Assembly (NCBI GenBank): GCA_963841945.1
Contig: CAWJFC010000005.1
Coordinates: forward strand, 248,001-312,000
DNA length: 64,000 nt
Origin: Acidiflorens sp963841945
GTDB taxonomy: Bacteria > Acidobacteriota > Terriglobia > Terriglobales > Acidobacteriaceae
Direction: 5' to 3'
A model generated the notes under the pieces. That model had not been told where the DNA came from. It made no database searches and was given only the letters and a program-made list of their open reading frames with translations. Position numbers and translations under genes: made by a program. Positions 51,229-59,501 of the stretch are shown one piece after another. Within the stretch, counting starts at the first letter, position 1, and each line of letters begins with the position of its first letter.

Positions 51229-52344
51229 TCAACTTCTCCAGCGCAGCGTCACCGGACCCGTCATCGGATGCCGAAATTCCCCGCCATTCTTCTTCATCTC
51301 TAACCAGGCATTCTTCAGCTCGAAGTACCACTTCGCCGGACGATCTGCGTCGTCAATCAACATCAGGTGCGGATTATGTTTCAATCCCTCGGACTGCAAC
51401 TCCATCGTCCGCCGGTCCTGCTCGACAAATTTCGCGAACACAAACTTCAGCAGACTGGCGCCGAACGGCATCCACCGAAAAAGATTCCAGGCCGCCACCA
51501 CATCGATCCGGCAGCGATTGCGCGTGATCGGCGTCACCGTCGTCAGACTCGCAAACCAATACTTGCCCGCGCGAATGACCTCCGAGCGCATATTCGGCAA
51601 CACAAAATCGATCGTCGTCGTAATCGAATCGGCCTTCGCATACAGCCGTAAAAGCTTGTAGGGCGCGCTGTTTGAGCTCGGCGTGTGCGCGCTCATGCGA
51701 AAACCGTACGGAATCGGCTCGAAGTTCTTCTTCTTTTCGTGGATGGAATGCCGCGTCCGCCACCACCATGCCTGATGCACAAATGGCCCATGCGCCGGAT
51801 CCATCAACCCGATAATTCCATGATCCACCGAGCAAGGCAGATCGGCCGTCAGATAAGCCAGCTTATAAACCGAGCTGAATTTTGGGATCTCAGGCGCAGG
51901 CACCAGAGCAGGCGCGGCCTTCGTAAACCCGGCTCCTACGGGCCCGGGATCCGGCACGAATACCCAGATAAAATCGTCGCGATCTTCGCATGGATAGCTG
52001 CCGGCATAAATGCGATCGACCTTCAGCTTCTGATCCGCGACTAGCGAAGGCACCACCGTGCACTGCCCCGAATGGGCCTCGAACCGCCAGCCATGATAGG
52101 AGCACTCGATCTCGCCGTTCTCGAATCGACCGCAAGAAAGCGGCATGCCACGATGCGGACACGCATCGCGCAAAGCAAATGCCCGCCCCTGCTGGTCGCG
52201 GCCCACGAGGAGCGGCTGTTCCAGCAGCATCGCGGAGAGCATCTCCCCGCGCTTCACGCTCTCGCTCGGCAGCGCGCGATACCAGAAACCAAACAGCATC
52301 AACGAGTCGGGCGTTTGCTTCTCGAGTGGAAATTCGTCAGCCAT
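51229..52344 (-). CDS. Rieske [2Fe-2S] aromatic-ring hydroxylase / oxygenase
   Basis: A 371-residue oxygenase alpha-subunit type. The Rieske cluster ligands are Cys62-His64 (CPHRG) and Cys81-His84 (CSYHGW). The C-terminal catalytic domain has putative mononuclear iron ligands. No reductase or beta subunit is adjacent; the substrate is unknown, and similarity to VanA, PaO or other single-chain Rieske oxygenases is possible. The ATG is at 52344. Confidence 0.82.
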   Translation of the reverse strand: MADEFPLEKQTPDSLMLFGFWYRALPSESVKRGEMLSAMLLEQPLLVGRDQQGRAFALRDACPHRGMPLSCGRFENGEIECSYHGWRFEAHSGQCTVVPSLVADQKLKVDRIYAGSYPCEDRDDFIWVFVPDPGPVGAGFTKAAPALVPAPEIPKFSSVYKLAYLTADLPCSVDHGIIGLMDPAHGPFVHQAWWWRTRHSIHEKKKNFEPIPYGFRMSAHTPSSNSAPYKLLRLYAKADSITTTIDFVLPNMRSEVIRAGKYWFASLTTVTPITRNRCRIDVVAAWNLFRWMPFGASLLKFVFAKFVEQDRRTMELQSEGLKHNPHLMLIDDADRPAKWYFELKNAWLEMKKNGGEFRHPMTGPVTLRWRS

Positions 52345-52378
52345 GGAACAAGGCAGGATAGCAGAAGCCGAACTTACT

Positions 52379-52447
52379 GCAGAAAAGCTACCGCAGAAAA
52401 GTTACGGCCGAAAAGTTGCCATTGAGAAGTTATGCAGAGAAGCTGCC
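52379..52447. repeat. 14-base tandem repeat (gcagaaaagctacc)
   Basis: Units begin at 52379, 52393, 52407, 52421 and 52434, of the form gcagaaaagctacc / gcagaaaagttacg / gccgaaaagttgcc / attgagaagttat / gcagagaagctgcc. Confidence 0.85.
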
Positions 52448-52456
52448 ACGATCGCA

Positions 52457-54136
52457 CTACCGCAATCGCGCGTTGAGGTTCGCGTAAACTTCGCTGGCCG
52501 CGCCCGGCTCTTCCAGATGGGCCAGAAACAGCCGCCGCAGCGCAGGTGGCCCCAGACGGCCTTCCAGATAAGCATCGTATAAATCGTTCCCCAGCAGGCA
52601 GCCAAGCCGCTCCGTCGCATACTCCCACTTCCGCCCGGTGAATGCCAAAGCCCGCGTCCAGTCCGCGCTCGCGTGCCGCGACGAATTTCCCCGCGCCGAC
52701 CGCCGGTACCACGATAGGAAGTCGAGTACATCCACTACATGGGGATACTTCAGCGAAGCCTGCCGTTCCAGATCTTCGCACGTCAACTCGTGCAGCTCTT
52801 CCAGATCGGCATCGCGAAATGGCGCCCGCGACGGATGCAAAATCCGCGATCCAAAGCAAGCCAGCGCATGTTCCAGCACCGCCGCAAAAAATGCATCCTG
52901 TCCGCCACGCAAAGCATGATGTTTCCCATTCACGCGATCCGGCAATCCACGGCAGGCATGATGCAAAAATCGCGCGGCACTCTCCGTCGCCGACGTCATA
53001 TCAAACTTGCGCACATAAAATGCATTCAGCGGAGCCACATATGCCCCCCCGCGCTCGCTGACCTGGTGCAGCATCTCGCGCTTCTGCGCCGCTGAAAATC
53101 CCTTGCGCGCGAGCAAGCGCCTGAGCAGCGCGTCCGAATTGCGCGAATAAACTTCCGGCATGAGGTCAACCAGGAGCCGCGGCTGCGTCGAATTGTGCGG
53201 CGAATACTGATTGATGCCAAGGAAGCGCACCAGCCCATCGATCAGGTTATAGAGCGTCGGGCCAAGATCGGGGCCGCTGTCATCGCCTCTTCCCCAGCGG
53301 TCGAGGCAGAGCCGGTAGTTCTCATATTTCTCGAGCGGCGTCGCGTTGAAAACGCAGAGCACATCTGGGCTGACTTCCACCGCCTCAACCCGATCGCGCG
53401 CTTCGCCCGCAGCCCGCCAGTAAAGAGCATCTACGTTCTGCAAAACAGTGAGGACACGCCGCCCTGGCAAATCGCGCGCAACTCCGTCTTGATCGAATCG
53501 CTCGGCCAGACAAGCGGGCAAATGCTGGGGCGCCAGATGCGATTCGCCAAACAGCACAAAGATCAGCGCGTCTGGATGCGCGCGCCGCATCTCTACGATC
53601 TTGTCGGCTGCATGACGATCGCGGGCACCGATCTTGCGTAGGTCTTCGCGCGGCATACAGTCCAGCCCATAAATTGGCGCGCCCTGCTCCTGCGCCGCCG
53701 AGAGCACATCAAGAAAAGGAGCCCAGTCGTACCCCCAATCCAGATCAAACCGTATCCGCTGCCGCAGTTCACATTCATCAATCTCGCCGTGCTGCCACTC
53801 GTCGACAATGTGCTGGTCGCGCGCAAAAATCGTCTCCACGCCCAGCGCCAGCGGCCGCCCGCCGAGCCCAGCTTCTCGAATCAGCGACGCCAGAAAACGC
53901 TGAGAAGTCGGCAGCGCATGGTAGTCGCCGATCAAAACAATCCCCGACTCGGCAATTCGGCCGCGCACGTCGCCGGCGTTCAGAACGCGCTCATAAGCCC
54001 GATAAGCATCCCGGAAATCGCGCACGTACTTGCGCGCGGAGGAATTATCGTTGGCGCGAATCTCGCGCTCCACTCCCGCCAGTGCATGGAGCTGAGCCAC
54101 GCTGCGCCGCGATCGTAAGATGCCAGTCGTTGCCAT
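52457..54136 (-). CDS. ChaN/TIKI-superfamily-like large protein
   Basis: A 559-residue protein with a ChaN-type (haem-binding uptake, Tiki superfamily) N-terminal domain: IVLIGDYHALPTSQRFLA, LALGVETIFARDQHIVDEW, PIYGLDCMPREDLRKIG and LIFVLFGESHLAPQHLP. The C-terminal ~270 residues, with DRVNGKHHALRGGQD, have no recognised family. Several His and Glu residues might form a metal site. ChaN relatives sometimes act as proteases or haem binders; specific role not evident. The start could also be a TTG at 54154. Confidence 0.65.
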   Translation of the reverse strand: MATTGILRSRRSVAQLHALAGVEREIRANDNSSARKYVRDFRDAYRAYERVLNAGDVRGRIAESGIVLIGDYHALPTSQRFLASLIREAGLGGRPLALGVETIFARDQHIVDEWQHGEIDECELRQRIRFDLDWGYDWAPFLDVLSAAQEQGAPIYGLDCMPREDLRKIGARDRHAADKIVEMRRAHPDALIFVLFGESHLAPQHLPACLAERFDQDGVARDLPGRRVLTVLQNVDALYWRAAGEARDRVEAVEVSPDVLCVFNATPLEKYENYRLCLDRWGRGDDSGPDLGPTLYNLIDGLVRFLGINQYSPHNSTQPRLLVDLMPEVYSRNSDALLRRLLARKGFSAAQKREMLHQVSERGGAYVAPLNAFYVRKFDMTSATESAARFLHHACRGLPDRVNGKHHALRGGQDAFFAAVLEHALACFGSRILHPSRAPFRDADLEELHELTCEDLERQASLKYPHVVDVLDFLSWYRRSARGNSSRHASADWTRALAFTGRKWEYATERLGCLLGNDLYDAYLEGRLGPPALRRLFLAHLEEPGAASEVYANLNARLR

Positions 54137-54219
54137 GATCTTTGTTAAAGCCAACTACCGGGTCGCATTCCGCAATACTTAATCGCCCCGTGAAACTCGA
54201 ATCCTCCGCGCCGCCTGGG

Positions 54220-54246
54220 CCTTGGTGGTTAACGTTTTGTGAACCG
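54220..54246. repeat. Dispersed CCTTGGTGG repeat
   Basis: gccttggtggttaacgttttgtgaacc; matches 27004-27047 in core. Confidence 0.5.
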
Positions 54247-54351
54247 TCTCACTACCCTTCCCGTCCCCAACTTGACTTCACTTGGATGCATCCCTATCCT
54301 CAAAACGTTTGCAAGCCGCAACGCCCGTCATCACCTTAGGGAGCGCCAACT

Positions 54352-54960
54352 TTGACCGTAGTGCCGCCCGAAAATCTCACCATCGCCACCACTGGCGCCA
54401 GTGGATCGCTTTTCCTCAAACACTTTCTGCTCGCCGTCGAACGCGATGCGCGCGTCAAAACCGCTAACTTCATCGCCTCTGACAGCGCTCTTCGTGTCCT
54501 CGCCGAAGAACTCGCAATCGAAGGCCGCAGCGATCTCCTACGTCAGATCATCGGCATTTCCTCGCCGAAAATTCATGCCCAGTCCAACGCCGACATCGGC
54601 GCCAACGTGGCCAGCGGGTCGTATCCTTCGGACGCCATGGTCGTCATTCCGTGCAGCGTCGGCACGCTCGCCCGCATCGCCAACGGAGTCGCCTCCCACC
54701 TCATCGAGCGCGCCGCCGACGTCACGCTCAAAGAGCGCCGTCCGCTTGTACTCTGCGTGCGCGAGACCCCGCTCAACAAAATCCACCTCCGCAACATGTC
54801 GCTCGCCGCCGACGCCGGAGCCACGATTTTTCCCCTCATTCCCACCTTCTATAACCATCCTTCAAGCGCGGATGCCATGGCGCAGGAGTTCGCCAATCGC
54901 GTCCTCGCGCACATCGGCCTTCCTCAGCCCAATGCCTACCAGTGGGGAATCAGCCACTAG
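54352..54960 (+). CDS. ubiX: UbiX-like flavin prenyltransferase
   Basis: A 202-residue flavoprotein. UbiX makes prenylated FMN for UbiD-type decarboxylases. Motifs: IATTGASGSLFLKHFL for the FMN-binding loop, GSYPSDAMVVIPCSVGTLARIANG for the hallmark SxxTLA-like region and RPLVLCVRETPLNKIHLRNM. The start is a TTG at 54352 (or GTG 54361). No ubiD gene is adjacent. Confidence 0.9.
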   Translation: MTVVPPENLTIATTGASGSLFLKHFLLAVERDARVKTANFIASDSALRVLAEELAIEGRSDLLRQIIGISSPKIHAQSNADIGANVASGSYPSDAMVVIPCSVGTLARIANGVASHLIERAADVTLKERRPLVLCVRETPLNKIHLRNMSLAADAGATIFPLIPTFYNHPSSADAMAQEFANRVLAHIGLPQPNAYQWGISH

Positions 54961-55171
54961 CAACCGTCGGTTGCGAGGATGGCCACTAACAGGACAAACT
55001 CTTTCTCACTGATTTCTAACGATGAATTCAGTCTAGGGATGGGACGCGTCCAAAGGTAGGTATCAAGCGGGCATGTACAACGAGAGGTCGCGCAACCAAA
55101 GTCACCGCGCGGAAATGGCCGTGCCTATGCAACCGCACCCACGCTAACGCGTAGGACTCACCGCGACCAGG
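54961..55171. other. Intergenic region without recognised features
   Basis: A small hairpin gcaaccgtcggttgc follows the ubiX stop. I see nothing else. Confidence 0.4.
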
Positions 55172-57037
55172 TCATCGCGCAGGCGAATGTTCTTCCAACT
55201 TCTGCAGCGCTGCAACCGCAGCCGCATTATCCGGATGCTCCGCAATTTCCGTCTTGAACTCCGCCGCCGCCCGCACCCGGTCCCCTGCCGCTTGATCAAT
55301 GATCGCCGCCACCGAGTGATACCCGCGAGCATGCGGATCCAGCGCGATCGCCCGCCCGGCAGCCTGCTCTGCCGCGTCCAGTTTTTTTAACTGCAGGTCA
55401 GCCAGCGCCAGGTAGATGTACTCGTCCGGATCGCCCGGATCAATGCGGATGGCCCGCTGCAAATATTCTTCCGCGCCGGAGAAGTTGCCGGTCTTGTAAT
55501 AGGCGAATCCAAGGTTGAAGTCCGACCGCCAAAACGCTGGGTTCCGGCGGAGCACTTCCAGATAAAGCGGAATCGCGCGCTCTGGCTGGTTAGCCTCCAT
55601 CAGAGCATTCGCCAGATTGTCGCGAACGGTCAGATTCGCGGGCGCCGATTCCAACCCCCGCGTATAAAGCAAAATGTCGCTCGCCCACGACATCTCCTGC
55701 GAGATCGTCAGCACGCCAAACACAACGGTGAGTACCGCGACGAAGCCCGCGGCAAGCTTAGCTTGAAGCGAGAAGGAGTCGAGTTGAGTCCGGGCACCTT
55801 CCGGGACGGGCACAGCCTCGGTCGTGCCGACCAATGTCCCAGAGACGATTCGCGCTTCACCGCCTGAGGGCCGCGCCCCCTGCGCGATCTTGCGCAAGAC
55901 GAGAGCCAGCAACAGCGCAAGCCCCACCGATGGCAAATAAAGATAGCGGTCATGGACAATGTCGCCCGCAGTCAGCGACCGCAGATCCAAAACCGGCAAA
56001 AGAGGAACAACCGTCAGCGCCAGCGCAAACCACGCCAGCTTCTTCTCCAAACGCCCACGAATAAAAACCATTACCAGCCCGGCCGCAAGCGCCGAAGCCA
56101 ACACAAAGGCCAGCGGCCGCAAAACCGCGCCCGCCGTGTACCGCGACACATAATCCAGCGGATAGAACTCGCTCAACCCCACCGGCCAGACCAGATGCTT
56201 CGCATAAAACCAGAGCACTCCCGGCCAGGTAAGGAAAACTTCCTTCCATGAAATTACGGCCGTAGAGTGCGACCACCCTCGCAACGCATGAAAACGCGCC
56301 CCAAAATAAATCGATGCCACAACCAACAATCCACCCAGCGCTTCCCATGAACGCGACATCGGTGACGGCACTGAGGGCGACTGCGGCGATCGTTCGCCTC
56401 TCTCAGCGAACAGCAAATACGCCAGCACCAGCCCCGGCAGCACCACGGCCGTTTCCTTCGTGAACAGTCCGAGCCCAAAAAACGCCAGCGAAAGCGCCGC
56501 GCGCCAGACTCCACCGCGCCGCTGGAAGCTCAGGAAAAACGAAAAGCTCCCCAGCACAAAGCAAGCCATCAAGGGATCCGTGACGCCCGAAATCCAGGCC
56601 ACGTTCTCTACATGCGCCGGGTGCACGGCAAAAATCATTGCAGCCGCAAACGCCAGTGCTCGATTTCCCGCTAGCTGCCGCACCAACTGAAACACCAGCC
56701 ACGTAGCCGTCACATGGCAAGCCACACTGGTTAGGTGCCATCCCCACGCGTTCGTCCCAAACAGCGCGTAATTTATGCGCAGCCACAAAAGAAAAATCGG
56801 CCGGTAATAATTTCCCGCGCTATTCGGATAAATCGCCGCCCACACATGCGCCGTAAAATACTGCGGCACAAACCGCCATGCCCGCACTGCCGGATTCTTC
56901 AAAATCTGCGGCGCATCGTCATACACGAATCCAAACGACAGCGTCGCTACGTATGCCAGCGCTGCCAGCGAGCAAGCCACCAGCTCCGCAAACGCCGGTC
57001 TCTCGATCCATCCAAGCCCGAGCCAACATCTTTCCAT
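55172..57037 (-). CDS. TMTC-like membrane protein with TPR repeats
   Basis: A protein of about 621 residues from the ATG at 57037; the frame stays open to 57169. Ten or more predicted helices (first ELVACSLAALAYVATLSFGF) with FVYDDAPQILKNPAVRAW and NYYRPIFLLWLRINYALFG, then C-terminal TPR repeats: LTVRDNLANALMEANQPERA, FWRSDFNLGFAYYKTGNFSGA, DEYIYLALADLQLKKLDAAEQ. The architecture resembles O-mannosyltransferase TMTC1-4 and bacterial DUF1736 relatives. Glycosyl transfer to exported proteins is plausible but not proven. Confidence 0.8.
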   Translation of the reverse strand: MERCWLGLGWIERPAFAELVACSLAALAYVATLSFGFVYDDAPQILKNPAVRAWRFVPQYFTAHVWAAIYPNSAGNYYRPIFLLWLRINYALFGTNAWGWHLTSVACHVTATWLVFQLVRQLAGNRALAFAAAMIFAVHPAHVENVAWISGVTDPLMACFVLGSFSFFLSFQRRGGVWRAALSLAFFGLGLFTKETAVVLPGLVLAYLLFAERGERSPQSPSVPSPMSRSWEALGGLLVVASIYFGARFHALRGWSHSTAVISWKEVFLTWPGVLWFYAKHLVWPVGLSEFYPLDYVSRYTAGAVLRPLAFVLASALAAGLVMVFIRGRLEKKLAWFALALTVVPLLPVLDLRSLTAGDIVHDRYLYLPSVGLALLLALVLRKIAQGARPSGGEARIVSGTLVGTTEAVPVPEGARTQLDSFSLQAKLAAGFVAVLTVVFGVLTISQEMSWASDILLYTRGLESAPANLTVRDNLANALMEANQPERAIPLYLEVLRRNPAFWRSDFNLGFAYYKTGNFSGAEEYLQRAIRIDPGDPDEYIYLALADLQLKKLDAAEQAAGRAIALDPHARGYHSVAAIIDQAAGDRVRAAAEFKTEIAEHPDNAAAVAALQKLEEHSPAR

Positions 57038-57360
57038 AGGATCTTCGCGATCCCACGACCCGCCCGCGTCCGACCCCTCAGCCGACGCACGGCCAGCCCG
57101 GCCCTCAAGACGCAAACTCGAACTGTCTTGTAGAGAGATCTCCATAAGACAAACCGGAAGAGAGAGCATTCAATCACCCTATCTCTCGCGAGACTAACCA
57201 CTTGCGCGCCCTCCCGCAAGTGACCCCCGTGCGCAAACCGTCTCCGTCCACACCGCCCGCCGCGCGCGCGCATTGACCAACTGGATTCCCTCCATCGCCC
57301 GATTGACTTCAATCTCCTTTTCGTACTACTCTGCGCTTACACCGGAAAGGAGGTGGTCGG

Positions 57361-57423
57361 ATGCAAAGTTCAGATAGTCATAGATGTGGCATTACCAGAC
57401 CAGGTGAGGTGGCTGAGACTTAG
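57361..57423 (+). CDS. Possible 20-residue leader or small protein
   Basis: Twenty codons with a strong Shine-Dalgarno-like AAAGGAGG eight bases upstream. Stop codon TAG falls in hairpin 1. No conserved domain is expected at this length. Confidence 0.3.
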   Translation: MQSSDSHRCGITRPGEVAET

Positions 57424-57602
57424 AGCGGTTGCTCTAAGAGGAGTTTTTCGCGGACCCTTGGTCGGGGAAAGCGGAAACATTCTCTCGCAACACAATCCGT
57501 GAGTATGGGCTGAATCCGCCCGGCACAAGTTGTGACGGGCACCGGAGTGAGCGAGGGGCCACGAAGAGTGACCACCTCTGTCAATCCCAACCAGTCCACC
57601 GG

Positions 57603-57641
57603 ACAGCCCGTAAGCGGCAAAGCTTGCGGGCTGTTCTATTT
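57603..57641 (+). terminator. Intrinsic terminator of the candidate RNA
   Basis: Arms acagcccgtaagc and gcttgcgggctgt (13 pairs, one G-T) with loop ggcaaa, then tctattt. Confidence 0.85.
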
Positions 57642-57645
57642 AGCG

Positions 57646-58159
57646 AGCATTTTTGAGTACTTCGCGTTTCCCCGGGTAAACTTCGCTGCGGGCCCGGGCA
57701 CGTCCCTCCTACCCCGTTTTTTCCTCCATGACGGTTTTCGGTCGGGAGCACAAATGCTCCACGTGGAGCAATCATTGACATTATTGTACGTACATTATTC
57801 GGAAATTTTGGCGAAGGAAATACGAAGCCGGAGGGTGGAAAATAAGTTTGATTTTGGGGTCGCCGAAAATGTGCCGAATTTGGCGTTTTTTACTTCAGCG
57901 ATAATTACTCTCTGGTACTGGTAGGCCTTCTCTTTCAGATTCCTGTGCCTGGAGAATCATGGAGTTGAGGCGATCGCTGGTTGGTCTTCTTTTGGCTATT
58001 GAGGATAAAGTACTTATGCCATCATCTTACGAAATAAGGACTTGAATGTTGGATGAATGTCTTTATGGGGGTTTGCGGGACGCAATTCTGTCAAGTTGAC
58101 AGGGCATGCATGTTTCGGGAAGCCCAGGTCTCGAAAGGGCGAGACCTGGGACCCAGCAC
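57646..58159. other. Gene-poor region
   Basis: No convincing gene, repeat or hairpin cluster. The palindrome tgtacgtaca at 57785-57794 is short. The - strand reading frame of DUF4331 continues to 58063 only out of frame. Confidence 0.5.
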
Positions 58160-59211
58160 TTAGGCAGCGGCCTGGTCTTCCCTGGCCATTGCGGACGGAA
58201 CGTAGGGGAAGGTTTTTGAGGGTTTCGAGGTAACCGACTCTTTGCCAATGCCGAGGCTGATGGGCGTATTGGCCGCAAGCGAGAACATGACATTCGGGGC
58301 GTTGTCGGTGAGGGAACGCCCGTTCCACTCGCAAAGCCAAACGCTGCCGGCGTTCCGACCTCATAGGGAAGGATGTTGGGGAAGAACCGGTGCGCGACCT
58401 TCTCCGCATAGGCTCGTGGATCTTCCGCGGTTCCATAGGCGGACACGACGCCAGCGATTGCCTTAGTGACAGCCTCTCCGTAAGTTGCGAAGTCGTCGGC
58501 CGGGCGGCCGGCGTTCAGACGGTTGCCGAGATCTTCGTTGTACTGGGTAAACAGCGGGTGGATCATGGGCAGTCCGACGCGATTGATAGAACGCCACCCT
58601 CCCGCGTCGGTGGCCAGCGAGGCCACTGCCCACACGCCAATGCGCCGCCCGGCGCCGGTGAGCAGTTCACTATCCGGGAGTTCCAAGACGATGGAATAGA
58701 GGGTGTGGCCTGCGAAGAGGTTCTTCGCGTGGCGCGGATCCCATCCGGCGAGGTTCACGACCGTGCCGTCCTGAAAGGCGTGACCGACTGCGTGCAGCAC
58801 ATCGGGCTCAATCCAGAACGGATCACTGGCATGGCCCGCCCAGACGCGTAAGCCGCTCGCTGTTTTGACGTTCTCGCCGGTTGTACCCTGCGCAATGACC
58901 GTGCCGGCGGCATGCGGATCGACGGCGTCGGCTCCCCGGATGCAGCGGACGACGTAGCGCTGATTTCCCTGGGCATCGCGTTCGTCGAAGGTAAGGCGGT
59001 AGGTCACATCTTCGACGGCATCTCCGTCGAGATCGACCTTGAACTCATACATTCCTTCCGGATGCCAGCCGGGCGCGGGAATGGGTCCAAAGATGGAGTG
59101 GCAATTGTTGATCACGAAAGTCGTGCCCGTTTCCCCACGGAAAACGTACAGGTCCGTGATGTCGAGGCGGATGTCTTGCCGCGCAATGGGTGAATCGAGG
59201 TGATGGGACAT
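58160..59211 (-). CDS. DUF4331-family protein, frameshifted
   Basis: Starts MSHHLDSPIARQDIRLDITDLYVF, the typical DUF4331 opening, with RLTFDERDAQGNQRYVV, WDPRHAKNLFAGHTLYSIVL and SLATDAGGWRSINRVGLPM in the middle. Near EVGTPAAFGFA the frame breaks. The expected end resumes as WNGRSLTDNAPNVMFSLAANT, GIGKESVTSKPSKTFPYVP in the +1 frame and stops at TAA 58160-58162. One missing base near 58328-58333 (gcgagtgg versus gcggagtgg) explains it. The family has an unknown function. Confidence 0.8.
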
Positions 59212-59389
59212 AGTCCCTCCCTTTGTGAGTTGAATTTTAGGAAACCTTGATGCCTCGTATCTGAGACGAAACGAGGCGACTGCCCCCGGGATGTTTCGGG
59301 ATTATATAACGATTTCGAGAGCGAGGCTTGCCGGCGAAGCCCACTCAAGCCGAAAGATGGCTTGAATGGGCGACCATCCTCGCGAGACA

Positions 59390-59418
59390 AAACGCGAACC
59401 ACCAAGAACACGAAGGCT
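59390..59418. repeat. Dispersed AACCACCAAGAACACGAAGG repeat
   Basis: Reverse-complement relative of 27004-27047; the rest of 59212-59501 shows an inverted pair ctcaagcc-gaaagatggcttgaatgg and a short heptamer (below) only. Confidence 0.55.
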
Positions 59419-59469
59419 AGAGCAGCGAGACTCGGCGACGCCAGAAATCAATGACCCAAAAACTTCCGG

Positions 59470-59490
59470 CTGGCGGCTGAGAGCTGCGCT
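59470..59490. repeat. Short heptamer repeat
   Basis: Units ctggcgg, ctgagag, ctgcgct after the PQQ-like gene. Confidence 0.45.
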
Positions 59491-59501
59491 TTATCCTTAT
59501 T

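Larger units (their letters stand above)
57340..57645 (+). ncRNA. Candidate structured RNA or leader with short reading frame and terminator
   Basis: AAAGGAGG at 57346-57353 lies eight bases upstream of an ATG at 57361. The frame encodes MQSSDSHRCGITRPGEVAET and stops at TAG 57421. Hairpin 1: cttagagc-ggtt-gctctaag at 57419-57438. Hairpin 2: gcccg-g-caca-agt-tgtg-a-cgggc at 57518-57540. The RNA ends in an intrinsic terminator at 57603-57641. TGGTC near 57353-57357 can pair with GACCA at 57398-57402. No + strand gene follows, so a free RNA rather than a riboswitch is favoured. Weak TTGACT at 57302-57307 may be the -35. No match to a known family recognised. Confidence 0.45.

Noticed and set aside
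57401..57470. tRNA-Ser-like sequence (ggtgaggtggctgag...)
   Set aside because: The 5' part looks like an acceptor and D-arm, but no T-arm (GTTCGANTC) or complementary 3' acceptor follows within 100 bases.
57646..57924. Continuation of the candidate RNA as a protein (VTGTGVSEGPRRV...)
   Set aside because: The frame runs through a terminator hairpin and has no domain or conserved start.
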